Position numbers and translations under genes: made by a program
Shown here: one piece after another, positions 14,888 to 23,123 of the stretch
Layout: every line of letters starts with the position of its first letter
How positions within the stretch are numbered: position 1 is the first letter of the stretch
Notes under the pieces: generated by a model
What the model was told of the DNA's origin: nothing
The model's database searches: none
Seen by the model: the letters and a program-made list of their open reading frames with translations, nothing else
Assembly: GCA_009785505.1 (NCBI GenBank)
Contig: WQWA01000007.1
Coordinates: 1-62,784, forward strand
DNA: 62,784 bases
Source: Bacteroidales bacterium
GTDB lineage: Bacteria; Bacteroidota; Bacteroidia; Bacteroidales; P3
Direction: 5' to 3'

Positions 14888-15733
14888 ATGAAAACCATTT
14901 CCGAACTGCAAGGCGTCGCAAGCCAAGTGCGTAGAGATATTATCCGCATGACGTCGCAAGCTCAATCCGGGCATCCCGGAGGATCGTTGGGCTGTGCTGA
15001 TTTCCTCACAGCATTATATTTCAATGTGATGAACATTGACCCTGAAAATTTCAAAATGGACGGTAAAAACGAAGATTTGTTTTTCCTCTCGAATGGGCAT
15101 ATTACGCCGGTATTTTACAGCATCTTGGCACGTCGTGGTTATTTCCCGATAAGCGAATTGGGAACGTTTCGAAAATTGGATTCTCGTTTACAAGGTCATC
15201 CGAGTATATCGCACAATCTGCCCGGAATCCGGATGGCTTCCGGCTCACTCGGACAAGGCTTGTCGAATGCAATTGGCTCGGCTCTCACCAAAAAACTCAA
15301 TGGCGATAAATCCATCGTTTACTGCCTTTGCGGAGATGGCGAATTGCAGGAAGGGCAAAACTGGGAAGCCATCATGTTCGCCCCTGCAAAAAACGTGGAT
15401 AATTTAATTGCTGTTGTTGATTTGAACGGCTTGCAAATCGACGGAGCAACCAAGGATGTTTGCGATTTGGGCGATTTACGTGCGAAATTCGAGGCGTTTG
15501 ACTGGCAGGTTTTGGATATGGACGGACATAGTGTGGAAAATATTCTCTCGGTATTGCATGAAGCTAAAGAAAAATTAAAAAACAAAAAACCCGTTTTCAT
15601 CGTAATGAAAACCGAAATGGGAAAAGGTGTGGATTTCATGGAAAATAACTACAAATATCACGGAAGTGTTACCAATGAAGAACAAACAAAGGTTGCATTA
15701 TCACAACTAAAAGAAACTTTGGGGGATTTTTAA
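14888..15733 (+). CDS. Transketolase, N-terminal (TPP-binding) subunit
   Basis: A 281-residue half-transketolase of the pentose phosphate pathway. The TPP-binding motif runs from CGDGELQEGQNWEA to VDLNGLQIDG, with Mg ligands in GDG..N. The substrate/TPP histidine regions SGHPGG and FLSNGHITP are present. It pairs with the C-terminal half at 16815. The open frame begins at 14723, but a perfect promoter at 14833-14864 makes the ATG at 14888 (MKTISELQG) the start. Its stop overlaps the ATG of a porin-like gene (TAATG), which separates the two halves. Confidence 0.93.
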   Translation: MKTISELQGVASQVRRDIIRMTSQAQSGHPGGSLGCADFLTALYFNVMNIDPENFKMDGKNEDLFFLSNGHITPVFYSILARRGYFPISELGTFRKLDSRLQGHPSISHNLPGIRMASGSLGQGLSNAIGSALTKKLNGDKSIVYCLCGDGELQEGQNWEAIMFAPAKNVDNLIAVVDLNGLQIDGATKDVCDLGDLRAKFEAFDWQVLDMDGHSVENILSVLHEAKEKLKNKKPVFIVMKTEMGKGVDFMENNYKYHGSVTNEEQTKVALSQLKETLGDF

Positions 15734-16782
15734 TGAGGAAAGCAGTTTTAACATCACTTTTTTTAGTATTTTTCAGCACATTATTGATTGCCGAAAAAAG
15801 AGATACTGTTGTGGATAATCCTCAGCCGGTTTTAGTATCAGAAGTAGACCGAACACCTCAATTTAGAGGGGTTTTACGCACAAGATTTGAGCACGATTTG
15901 AATGACAATCTATCTCGTTTCAGCGTTCGCAATGCACGTGTTGTTATGGCGGGGAGTGTAACTCAAAAAATTAACTACCTACTGCAAGTGGATTTGAGCG
16001 AGAATGGGACATTCAGAGTTTTAGATTTGGAAGTTCGAATGAACCCAACGGAGAATTTATCGCTTCGTATTGGGCAGGGTATCATACCATTCTATCATTT
16101 GCATATGATTGCACCAAGTCAGGTTTTGTTCGCAGAAAGGGCATTAGCTTGCAGATTTATGACCGGTCATCTTCGAGATATTGGAATTATTGCGGATTAT
16201 CGCCTTTCGGCAGGCAGTGTGCCGATAGTCCTTTCCGGTGCTGTGTTCAACGGAGCAGGGATCAACAATCCGGAATGGAGGAATATCAGCGACTTTGGAT
16301 ATGCATTTCGAGTAATGATTGGATCTTTCGATAATGTGCGTCTTTCGTTCAGAACCCATCACTCAACAGTTGCAAATAATGTGAGAAACAGACTATATGC
16401 TATAGATTTTCGTTATTTTAACAATGGATTTGCAATTGACACAGAAATAATAAGTGCCAACTTCATATCTCCAGGTGTCAGCGATCGAAGATTGGGTTGG
16501 TGTGTACAAACAAGTCAGATATTTAGGACAGATAGACAAATTCTTAACTATATTGAACCGGCAGTTCGTTGGGATATGATGGCAGCAGAGCATGGACGTT
16601 GGTCGGATGCAAACCGTTTAACTTTAGGCGTGAATTTCGGGTTCAACCAAATTTATCGTAGAACACAATTGAGGTTGAATTATGAAATGTATTTTGTAAA
16701 TGAGGACAGGACCGCGTTCTATTTCGGAGTTCCTGGCAATTCACACGATAGAATCATTCTCGAACTTCGATTAAACTTCTAA
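15733..16782 (+). CDS. Phosphate-selective porin O/P-like outer-membrane protein
   Basis: A 349-residue protein with a signal peptide (MRKAVLTSLFLVFFSTLLIA) and repeated amphipathic strands, ending in the aromatic LELRLNF typical of outer-membrane beta barrels. The order RGVLRTRFEHD, RFSVRNARVVMAG, LQVDLSE, LRIGQGIIPFYH resembles the OprP/porin O-P family. It is translationally coupled to the transketolase N-half and followed after 32 bases by the C-half, an odd location for an outer-membrane gene. The ligand is unknown. Confidence 0.7.
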   Translation: MRKAVLTSLFLVFFSTLLIAEKRDTVVDNPQPVLVSEVDRTPQFRGVLRTRFEHDLNDNLSRFSVRNARVVMAGSVTQKINYLLQVDLSENGTFRVLDLEVRMNPTENLSLRIGQGIIPFYHLHMIAPSQVLFAERALACRFMTGHLRDIGIIADYRLSAGSVPIVLSGAVFNGAGINNPEWRNISDFGYAFRVMIGSFDNVRLSFRTHHSTVANNVRNRLYAIDFRYFNNGFAIDTEIISANFISPGVSDRRLGWCVQTSQIFRTDRQILNYIEPAVRWDMMAAEHGRWSDANRLTLGVNFGFNQIYRRTQLRLNYEMYFVNEDRTAFYFGVPGNSHDRIILELRLNF

Positions 16783-16814
16783 ACTGAGGATCAATCAATA
16801 ATAAAAACTCCTAC

Positions 16815-17768
16815 ATGAGAAAATACACATTCACAGAAAAAAAAGACACACGCTCAGGCTACGGCGACGGGCTTTTGGAAGCAGCCAAACGCAATCCCAA
16901 TATCGTTGGACTTACCGCAGATGTTACACCTTCCGTAAAAATGGAGGCCTTTGCCAAAGAGTTTCCCGAACGTTTTGTTCAAGTAGGAATTGCGGAAGCC
17001 AACATGATAGGCATTGCTGCGGGCATGACTATCGGCGGAAAAATTCCATTTGCAAGTACGTTTGCCAACTTCATAACATCGAGAGTATACGACCAAATTC
17101 GTCAATCCATTGCATATTCTGCAAAAAATGTGAAAATTGCAGCCACTCATGCCGGGATTACAGTTGGCGAGGACGGCGCTACACATCAAGTTCTGGAAGA
17201 TATTGGCATGATGAAAATGTTGCCCGGCATGACAGTTATTGTGCCGTGTGATTATAATCAAGCTTATTTGACAACATTAGCTGCAGCCGAACATTATGGT
17301 CCGATGTACCTGCGTTACGGACGCCCGACTGTGCCAAATTTTACTTCGCTCGACGAAAAATTTGAAATAGGGAAAGGTATTTTGCTTCAAGAAGGCAAAG
17401 ATGTTACGATTATCGCCACCGGTCATTTGGTTTGGACGGCATTGCAAGCCGCCGAGCAACTTCACAAGGACGGTATTTCTGCCGAAGTCATCAATATCCA
17501 CACTATAAAGCCGCTAGACACGGAATTAATTTTGGCGTCCGTTCTAAAAACCGGCTGTGTCGTAACCGCTGAAGAGCACAATATCATTGGTGGCTTGGGC
17601 GATAGCGTAGCACATTTGTTGAGTCGGACAGTCCCCTCGCCTATCGAAATGCTTGGCGTTAATGATGTTTTCGGCGAAAGCGGAACGCCGCAACAATTGT
17701 TAGATAAACACAATCTCAACGAGGAAGGAATTATAGCTTCTGTCAAAACGGTGTTGAATCGGAAGTAA
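16815..17768 (+). CDS. Transketolase, C-terminal subunit
   Basis: A 317-residue protein with the pyrimidine-binding domain and the C-terminal domain of transketolase. Features are GIAEANMIGIAAGMTIGGK (the TPP-activating Glu), YDQIRQSIAYSAKNV, THAGITVGEDGATHQ and the C-terminal AEEHNIIGGLGDSVA. It completes the enzyme with the N-terminal half at 14888. The same transcript probably carries both halves and the porin-like gene between them, since no promoter is seen before it. Confidence 0.93.
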   Translation: MRKYTFTEKKDTRSGYGDGLLEAAKRNPNIVGLTADVTPSVKMEAFAKEFPERFVQVGIAEANMIGIAAGMTIGGKIPFASTFANFITSRVYDQIRQSIAYSAKNVKIAATHAGITVGEDGATHQVLEDIGMMKMLPGMTVIVPCDYNQAYLTTLAAAEHYGPMYLRYGRPTVPNFTSLDEKFEIGKGILLQEGKDVTIIATGHLVWTALQAAEQLHKDGISAEVINIHTIKPLDTELILASVLKTGCVVTAEEHNIIGGLGDSVAHLLSRTVPSPIEMLGVNDVFGESGTPQQLLDKHNLNEEGIIASVKTVLNRK

Positions 17769-17839
17769 TTGCCTTATTTTTTTGTTTTATATTCAAAAGG
17801 CTACAAACATAGCCCTGTTAATTATTTCTTGGAATGGTA

Positions 17840-17871
17840 TTTGCATATGGAAGATTAAAATAGTATCTTTG
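17840..17871 (+). promoter_or_regulatory. Promoter of clpC
   Basis: TTTG at 17840-17843, a 20-base spacer and TATCTTTG at 17864-17871, 24 nt before the clpC ATG. No CIRCE-like repeat is seen. Confidence 0.78.
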
Positions 17872-17894
17872 CAAGACAAAACAGAACGAAAAAG

Positions 17895-20414
17895 ATGGAT
17901 CAAAATATAAGTCTAAAACTTAGAAATGCCTTAATTTTCAGCAATGAAGAAGCGCATCGTTTGCACAACGACACCATAGAAATTGAACACGTCATGTTGG
18001 GTATCCTGCGAGAAGGCACGGGCACCGGCGTGAATATTTTGACGAGCTTTGGTGCCAATTTGTCAGAAATTAAAGAACGTTTGGAAAATAAAATTGCCAA
18101 TCGTTCCGGAAGTTCGTATCATTCGATACCAAATCTACCGCTCTCGAAAGATGCCGAACGTATTTGGAAACTAATGTGTTTGGAAGCAAAATCGCTGAAA
18201 AGTGAAATCGTTGGCACAGAACATTTTGTTTTGGCCGTTTTACGGGATGAAGTGCATATTTTTAGTATTATTGCAAAAGATTTTGGTATCAATCACGGCG
18301 GATTTAAGTCTGCGCTACAAAGTGTTTTGGCAGGAAAAGAGGCTACAAAGAGTTTCAAGGAAGATGCAGATTTACTAGATGACCCAAATGCTAAAGGCCC
18401 CGAAAATCCTAAAAATTCGACCGGAACAACCACAGCAAAAGCCCCGGAAGTTAAGTCCAAAACGCCGGTTTTAGACAATTTCGGTCGAGATTTAACTCGT
18501 TTTGCTGAAGAAGGACGCTTGGATCCTGTTGTCGGACGACAATTGGAGTTGGAGCGAATCGCACAAATCCTCAGCCGTAGAAAGAAAAACAACCCGATTT
18601 TAATCGGTGAGCCGGGCGTTGGGAAATCCGCTATTGCAGAAGGTTTGGCGCTCAGAATTGTACAACGAAAAGTACCAAGACCGCTTTTCGGAAAACGATT
18701 GATTACGCTTGATGTCGCAGGATTGGTCGCAGGAACAAAATATCGCGGACAGTTTGAAGAACGCATGAAAGCCGTTCTGAACGAATTGGAAAAAAATCCG
18801 AATATCATCCTGTTTATCGATGAAATCCACACAATTGTCGGAGCAGGAAATGCTTCGGGCTCGTTAGATGCCGCAAATATGTTCAAACCCGCATTGGCTC
18901 GTGGAGAAGTGCAATGTATCGGTGCCACAACGTTGGATGAATATCGCAACAACATTGAAAAAGACAGTGCTTTAGAGCGTCGTTTTCAAAAAGTTATGGT
19001 AGATGCCACTTCGTCCGAGGAAACTTTGGAAATTTTGAACAACATCAAAGGAAAATACGAAGATCATCACTTAGTAACTTATACTCCCGAAGCACTAAAA
19101 GCCTGTGTTTACTATACAAGCCGTTATATTGCCGACCGTTTTTTACCGGATAAGGCGATTGATGCTTTGGATGAAGCCGGTTCTCGTGTACATATTACTA
19201 CGATGGATGTCCCTGAAGAAATTATTGAAATTGAAAAGGAAATCGAAATCGTTCAAAGCCAAAAAAAGGAAGTTTTAAAAGACCAAAAATACGAAGAGGC
19301 CGCAAGCCTGCGTGATATTGAAAGTGAACTAACGGTTAGGTTGGAAAAAGCTAAAAAAGACTGGGCAGAAAAAGCAAATATCAACCGTGTTGTGGTTACG
19401 GATGAGGATGTTGCGGAAGTGGTTTCCATGATGTCTGGTGTTCCGATTCAGCGTGTTTCGCAGGATGAGGGGCAACGGTTGATCAATATGGAAGAGCAAA
19501 TTCGCAAAACCGTAGTTGGTCAAGAAAGTGCAATTTCCAAAATTGTAAAATCCATTCGCCGAAATCGTGCAGGAATTAAAGATCCCAATAAACCTATTGG
19601 AAATTTCATCTTTTTGGGTCCAACCGGAGTTGGAAAAACGCATTTGGCTAAAATGTTAGCACTTTATATGTTTGATTCTGCAGATGCTCTAATCCGAATT
19701 GATATGAGCGAATACATGGAAAAATTCGCCATTTCTCGTTTGATCGGTGCTCCTCCGGGATATGTAGGCTATGAAGAAGGTGGGCAGTTGACGGAAAAAG
19801 TTCGTCGAAAACCCTACTCTATCGTGCTTTTGGACGAAGTAGAAAAAGCACATCCCGATATTTTCAATTTATTGTTGCAAATGCTGGATGAAGGGCAGCT
19901 AACCGATAGTTTGGGGCGAAAAGTTGATTTTCGCAACACGATAATTATCATGACTTCGAATATCGGCTCACGACAGTTGAAAGATTTTGGTCAAGGCATT
20001 GGTTTTAGCACGTCTGCCAAGGAATCTGCGAAAGCAACAGAATCGCAAAGTATCATTGAAGGTGCGTTAAAGAAAGCATTCACACCCGAATTTTTGAATC
20101 GTGTTGATGATGTAATTTACTTTGAACCGCTGGAACGAGGGTCGATTCACAAAATCATTGATATCGAACTCGAACATCTATTCAAACGTGTAAAAAGTTT
20201 GGATGTTGAATTGGTGATTACTGAAAAAGCCAAAGATTTTTTGATTGACAAAGCCTGGAACCCCGATTTGGGTGCTCGTCCACTGAAACGTGCAATTCAA
20301 ACGCATATCGAAGATATGATTGCCGAAGAAATTATTCGTGAAAATTTCAAGCCCGGCATAACGATTACTGTTGATGTAAACGAGGATGCTTCGGGGCTTG
20401 AAATCAAGCAGTAG
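17895..20414 (+). CDS. clpC: ATP-dependent Clp protease ATPase subunit ClpC
   Basis: An 839-residue Hsp100 unfoldase for ClpP. The double Clp_N repeat spans about 1-145. AAA module 1 has Walker A GEPGVGKS (238-245) and Walker B IILFIDEIH. A UVR-like coiled middle segment (QKYEEAASLRDIESELTVRLE) marks ClpC rather than ClpB. AAA module 2 has GPTGVGKT and VLLDEVEKAHPD, followed by the D2-small domain. Length and order are normal. It is a single gene with its own strong promoter. A small-RNA candidate starts about 100 bases after it. Confidence 0.96.
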   Translation: MDQNISLKLRNALIFSNEEAHRLHNDTIEIEHVMLGILREGTGTGVNILTSFGANLSEIKERLENKIANRSGSSYHSIPNLPLSKDAERIWKLMCLEAKSLKSEIVGTEHFVLAVLRDEVHIFSIIAKDFGINHGGFKSALQSVLAGKEATKSFKEDADLLDDPNAKGPENPKNSTGTTTAKAPEVKSKTPVLDNFGRDLTRFAEEGRLDPVVGRQLELERIAQILSRRKKNNPILIGEPGVGKSAIAEGLALRIVQRKVPRPLFGKRLITLDVAGLVAGTKYRGQFEERMKAVLNELEKNPNIILFIDEIHTIVGAGNASGSLDAANMFKPALARGEVQCIGATTLDEYRNNIEKDSALERRFQKVMVDATSSEETLEILNNIKGKYEDHHLVTYTPEALKACVYYTSRYIADRFLPDKAIDALDEAGSRVHITTMDVPEEIIEIEKEIEIVQSQKKEVLKDQKYEEAASLRDIESELTVRLEKAKKDWAEKANINRVVVTDEDVAEVVSMMSGVPIQRVSQDEGQRLINMEEQIRKTVVGQESAISKIVKSIRRNRAGIKDPNKPIGNFIFLGPTGVGKTHLAKMLALYMFDSADALIRIDMSEYMEKFAISRLIGAPPGYVGYEEGGQLTEKVRRKPYSIVLLDEVEKAHPDIFNLLLQMLDEGQLTDSLGRKVDFRNTIIIMTSNIGSRQLKDFGQGIGFSTSAKESAKATESQSIIEGALKKAFTPEFLNRVDDVIYFEPLERGSIHKIIDIELEHLFKRVKSLDVELVITEKAKDFLIDKAWNPDLGARPLKRAIQTHIEDMIAEEIIRENFKPGITITVDVNEDASGLEIKQ

Positions 20415-20488
20415 CATGTTATACTCGCAAGCAGATTCTATAAATTATCGAACGGACTTAGACTTAATGCCTAAAATTTCAACGAAAA

Positions 20489-20520
20489 TTTGGTCAATTC
20501 AAAAAAATGTTGTAACTTTG
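20489..20520 (+). promoter_or_regulatory. Promoter of the small-RNA candidate
   Basis: TTTG at 20489-20492, exactly 20 bases, then TAACTTTG at 20513-20520. No protein-coding gene follows; the transcript would run into the terminator at 20617. Confidence 0.75.
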
Positions 20521-20523
20521 CAA

Positions 20524-20647
20524 CGACAAACAAGGTCGTTACGACTTTGTTTAGGAAAAATCGGCATAAGACGTTAGCGAGGGGCATAAGCATCGATCGC
20601 GTTCCTAAAAGTCTATACCGCCTAGGTACGCCTAGGTGGTTTTTTTC
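20524..20647 (+). ncRNA. Candidate structured small RNA of about 120 nt
   Basis: A consensus promoter and an intrinsic terminator bracket about 120 nt with no convincing ORF. Three helices are visible. A 10-bp hairpin (20529-20538 with 20542-20551) has a TTA loop. A long-range stem TTTAGGAA (20550-20557) with TTCCTAAA (20602-20609) encloses about 44 nt containing the direct repeat GGCATAAG twice. The last is the terminator hairpin. The first two helices share two bases, so they may exchange. I do not recognise a known family: the conserved SRP RNA loop and tmRNA features are absent, and 6S-like folding is not obvious. It converges on the nuclease-like gene, whose last codons overlap the terminator. 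Confidence 0.65.
20617..20647. terminator. Terminator with CCTAGG arms
   Basis: ACCGCCTAGG and CCTAGGTGGT pair (one G-T) around TACG and are followed by seven T. It ends the small-RNA candidate. The minus-strand gene at 20622 also runs through it, its C-terminal KKPPRRT being encoded by the hairpin. Confidence 0.85.
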
Positions 20648-21035
20648 TTTTATAGAGCGTTTTAAGCACTAAACGTTTCCGTCCTTTTTGGATACATTCC
20701 ACATAAAAAATATATTTTTCAAAATCTTTTCGATACACGATTGTATCATTTTCTTTGCCTAATCCCACAATATCAGGACTATCAACTATAAGTAAAATCG
20801 TCAAAAAATCAGTATCCACAAGATTTGGATGTCTATTTAATGCATGTCTTATTCCATCAGTATCAATAGTTCTTTCATATTCTCGAACATTTATACCAAA
20901 TTTCTTTTGAAAAACATCCGCTTGAAATTTTGTTATTTTTCCGATAGAAATAGTGTTTTTACTGGTTTTATGAGTCCTTGCTATTTTTATTAAATCAAGG
21001 ATTTTTTGCTGTAGTTTCACTTCCTTCTTTTTCAT
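20622..21035 (-). CDS. BECR-fold nuclease-like protein (PBECR/colicin D-like)
   Basis: A 137-residue protein with a Lys-rich N-terminus (MKKKEVKLQQKILDLIKIAR). Its C-terminal half, DGIRHALNRHP, then ILLIVDSPDIVGLG, TIVYRKDFEKYIFYVE and RKRLVLKTLYKRK, follows the pattern of phage Barnase-EndoU-ColicinE5/D-RelE (BECR) nucleases: a conserved RH..RH, a beta sheet, and Lys/Thr near the end. These are metal-independent RNases found as toxins or phage modules. No signal peptide or cognate immunity gene is seen. It lies 5 bases after the EEP gene. Its terminal residues overlap the terminator of the convergent small RNA. The family call rests on motif reading only. Confidence 0.6.
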   Translation of the reverse strand: MKKKEVKLQQKILDLIKIARTHKTSKNTISIGKITKFQADVFQKKFGINVREYERTIDTDGIRHALNRHPNLVDTDFLTILLIVDSPDIVGLGKENDTIVYRKDFEKYIFYVECIQKGRKRLVLKTLYKRKKPPRRT

Positions 21036-21040
21036 ATTTT

Positions 21041-22075
21041 TTAGTCGTTTTTTTGTAATGAGACAACATCCATAAACACCGGCAAATGGTCACTAAAACC
21101 ACCATTATAGCGGGTGCCGATGTAAGTGCGGAAAGGTTTTTTGCCCATATTCACTCGGTCTTCTTCAAGTAGAAAATCGGGGTCGAAAATATGGGCTTTT
21201 TGTTCTAAAACGGATAGTCCGTGAATGTTTCTCACAAGAGACTTTGAAATCATGATATGGTCAATAATACTCCATGTTTCACGGAATTTGTGCGAGCCTT
21301 TTCTCCCTTCAAAACGACACATCAAATTGAGCATATCATGGGGTTGAAAATTCGCTGTATCACACCGTGAGCGAAATGCGACAGAAATACTTTCATCGGA
21401 AGGCTCATCGTTGAAATCGCCCATTGTGATGATATTTGCCGTTGGATTTTCTGCCAAAATACTATCTACTTTTTCTCGTAGTAATCGTCCTGCAAACATT
21501 CGTCTTCCTTGACTTTGCATCAATCCACCGAATTTTGAAGGGAAATGGCAAATAATCACATGAACGGTATCTCGTTGAAATAACACACCTTTTACATACA
21601 AGAAATCTCGTGTTCGTGAAATCGTATCGGGCGGAATTATCATCAATATCGGGTAATGCTTGATCACTTCAAACAAATCCGGACGATAAATCATGGCGAC
21701 ATCAATTCCTCTCGAATCCGCAGACTCGTAGTGAATGTAGCGATAGCCGTGCTTGCGCAACGGTGTTCCACGAACCAAATCTTGCAAAACTCTTCTGTTC
21801 TCAATTTCGCAAAGCCCAAGAATAGCAAGTGGTTGCTCATGTCCCAAAGCTGCAATTGCTTTAAATAAATTGTTCTGTTTCTGCCAATAACGCGCTCGTG
21901 TCCATCGATTTGCTCCTCGAGGTGTCCACGCATCGTCATTTTTGACAGAATCTTTGAAATAGTCGAACAAATTTTCGACATTGTAAAAGGCGATACGAGC
22001 CGTGTCGCTGAGTGCTGTGTTTGACAAACCTTTTGCGGTCAAACACAATAGTAGAAGTGTGATTAGTGTTCTCAT
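21041..22075 (-). CDS. Secreted endonuclease/exonuclease/phosphatase family protein
   Basis: A 344-residue protein with an N-terminal signal peptide (MRTLITLLLLCLTAKGLS) and an EEP fold. Motifs are IAFYNVENLF (Asn), LGLCEIEN (metal-binding Glu), ICHFPSK, ITMGDFNDEP (Asp/Asn pair) and the C-terminal GGFSDHLPVF (Asp-His). All catalytic positions of this Mg-dependent phosphoesterase superfamily are present. The substrate (nucleic acid, lipid or sugar phosphate) is not predictable. The Bacteroidetes form is usually periplasmic or extracellular. A promoter box TAATTTTG at 22101-22108 precedes it, within an 11-bp dyad. Confidence 0.85.
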   Translation of the reverse strand: MRTLITLLLLCLTAKGLSNTALSDTARIAFYNVENLFDYFKDSVKNDDAWTPRGANRWTRARYWQKQNNLFKAIAALGHEQPLAILGLCEIENRRVLQDLVRGTPLRKHGYRYIHYESADSRGIDVAMIYRPDLFEVIKHYPILMIIPPDTISRTRDFLYVKGVLFQRDTVHVIICHFPSKFGGLMQSQGRRMFAGRLLREKVDSILAENPTANIITMGDFNDEPSDESISVAFRSRCDTANFQPHDMLNLMCRFEGRKGSHKFRETWSIIDHIMISKSLVRNIHGLSVLEQKAHIFDPDFLLEEDRVNMGKKPFRTYIGTRYNGGFSDHLPVFMDVVSLQKND

Positions 22076-22108
22076 AATTTTGCAATTTTTAATTAGATTG
22101 CAAAATTA
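22076..22108 (-). promoter_or_regulatory. Promoter box inside an 11-bp dyad upstream of the EEP gene
   Basis: AATTTTGCAAT (22076-22086) and ATTGCAAAATT (22097-22107) form a perfect inverted repeat around 10 bases. The minus-strand -7-like TAATTTTG (22101-22108) lies in its outer arm, so the dyad may be an operator or a 5' hairpin. Confidence 0.45.
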
Positions 22109-22153
22109 CATAGAAAACAAATGCAAATCGAAAATTTTAAGTTAAAAAGTGTT

Positions 22154-22177
22154 AAAACTTAAAATATTTTAAGTTTT
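22154..22177. terminator. AT-rich 24-nt palindrome after the phosphotransacylase gene
   Basis: AAAACTTAAAAT is followed directly by its exact reverse complement, 19 bases past the stop at 22196. It may act as a weak terminator, or as a regulatory palindrome for the divergent flank. Confidence 0.45.
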
Positions 22178-22195
22178 CGGTATATCAACTTTGTA

Positions 22196-23101
22196 TTACC
22201 TCGCACTAAGCGCAGCCAAAGCAATCGAATAAAGTTTCGTCAATTCGCTATCTCCACGAGAAGAAAGAATGCACGGAACCTTTGCTCCAACAACCATTGC
22301 AGCCAATTCGCTACCGACTAGTTTTGTGCATGTTTTGTAAAACACATTTCCGGCATCAATATTCGGAAATACCAAACAGTCGGCATCACCGGCAACTTCG
22401 CTTTTGAGTTTTTTGATTTCGGCCGCTTCTTTATCAATGGCAACATCCAATGCCAACGGCCCATCGATGACAGCACCTTTGATTTGTCCTCTGTCGCCCA
22501 TTTTTGAAATAATAGCCGCATCAACGCAAGCCTGCATTCCAACAGATACTTGCTCTGTTGCGGCAATCAACGCCACTTTCGGAGTTGTAATACCTAAGGC
22601 TTTCGCAACATCAACACAAAAACCTACAATCGCCGTTTTTTGTTTCAAGTCCGGATCAGGAATAATCGCCATATCGCTGCACACCATTAATTTGTGGTAT
22701 GTTGGTGCTTCCAAAACACCAACATGCGAAAGTGTTGCCTTCGGATTCGGCATCAAACCTTTTTCTTTGTTCAAAATGGCACGCATATACTTGTCCGTAC
22801 TGCAAAGTCCTTTCATCAACATGCTACCCTTACCTTCATTGATAAGCATTACAGCCAAATTAGCCGCTTTTTGTTCATCGGCTTCCTGAACGAGTTCAAA
22901 TTTATTGATGTCAATCCCCTCTTCTGCACAAACTTTTTTCATAGTTTCTACATCACCAACCAAAGTTGCATCGATAATACCTTTTTCAACGGCCATGTTG
23001 ATAGCACCAATTGTGTGAGAATCGTTGGCATACGCTGCCACCAAGCGTTTCTTTTCCTTGCTTTTTACAGCATCAATGATTTGTTCGAGTTTTGTGATCA
23101 T
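22196..23101 (-). CDS. ptb: Phosphate butyryltransferase (phosphate acetyl/butyryltransferase family)
   Basis: A 301-residue transferase converting butyryl-CoA and phosphate to butyryl phosphate. Family features are KGLCSTDKYMRAILNKEKGL, LSHVGVLEAPTYHK, ATEQVSVGMQACVDA and the C-terminal DAGNVFYKTCTKLVG. At about 300 residues it matches Ptb rather than the longer Pta. The adjacent butyrate kinase gene often seen is absent here. It follows the glucan phosphorylase gene by 22 bases and may share its transcript. With the acyl-CoA dehydrogenase/ETF genes at the window end it fits short-chain acyl fermentation; branched acyl-CoA substrates are possible. Confidence 0.85.
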   Translation of the reverse strand: MITKLEQIIDAVKSKEKKRLVAAYANDSHTIGAINMAVEKGIIDATLVGDVETMKKVCAEEGIDINKFELVQEADEQKAANLAVMLINEGKGSMLMKGLCSTDKYMRAILNKEKGLMPNPKATLSHVGVLEAPTYHKLMVCSDMAIIPDPDLKQKTAIVGFCVDVAKALGITTPKVALIAATEQVSVGMQACVDAAIISKMGDRGQIKGAVIDGPLALDVAIDKEAAEIKKLKSEVAGDADCLVFPNIDAGNVFYKTCTKLVGSELAAMVVGAKVPCILSSRGDSELTKLYSIALAALSAR

Positions 23102-23123
23102 GATATTTTGTTTTTTTTAATTT

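Noticed and set aside
20386-20577. 63-codon frame over the clpC end and the RNA candidate
   Set aside because: It begins inside clpC, crosses the promoter at 20489-20520 and has a translation without features. The RNA reading explains the sequence better.
20524-20647. tmRNA or bacterial SRP RNA as identity of the small-RNA candidate
   Set aside because: No tRNA-like ends or tag ORF are visible, and the conserved SRP loop sequence is missing.
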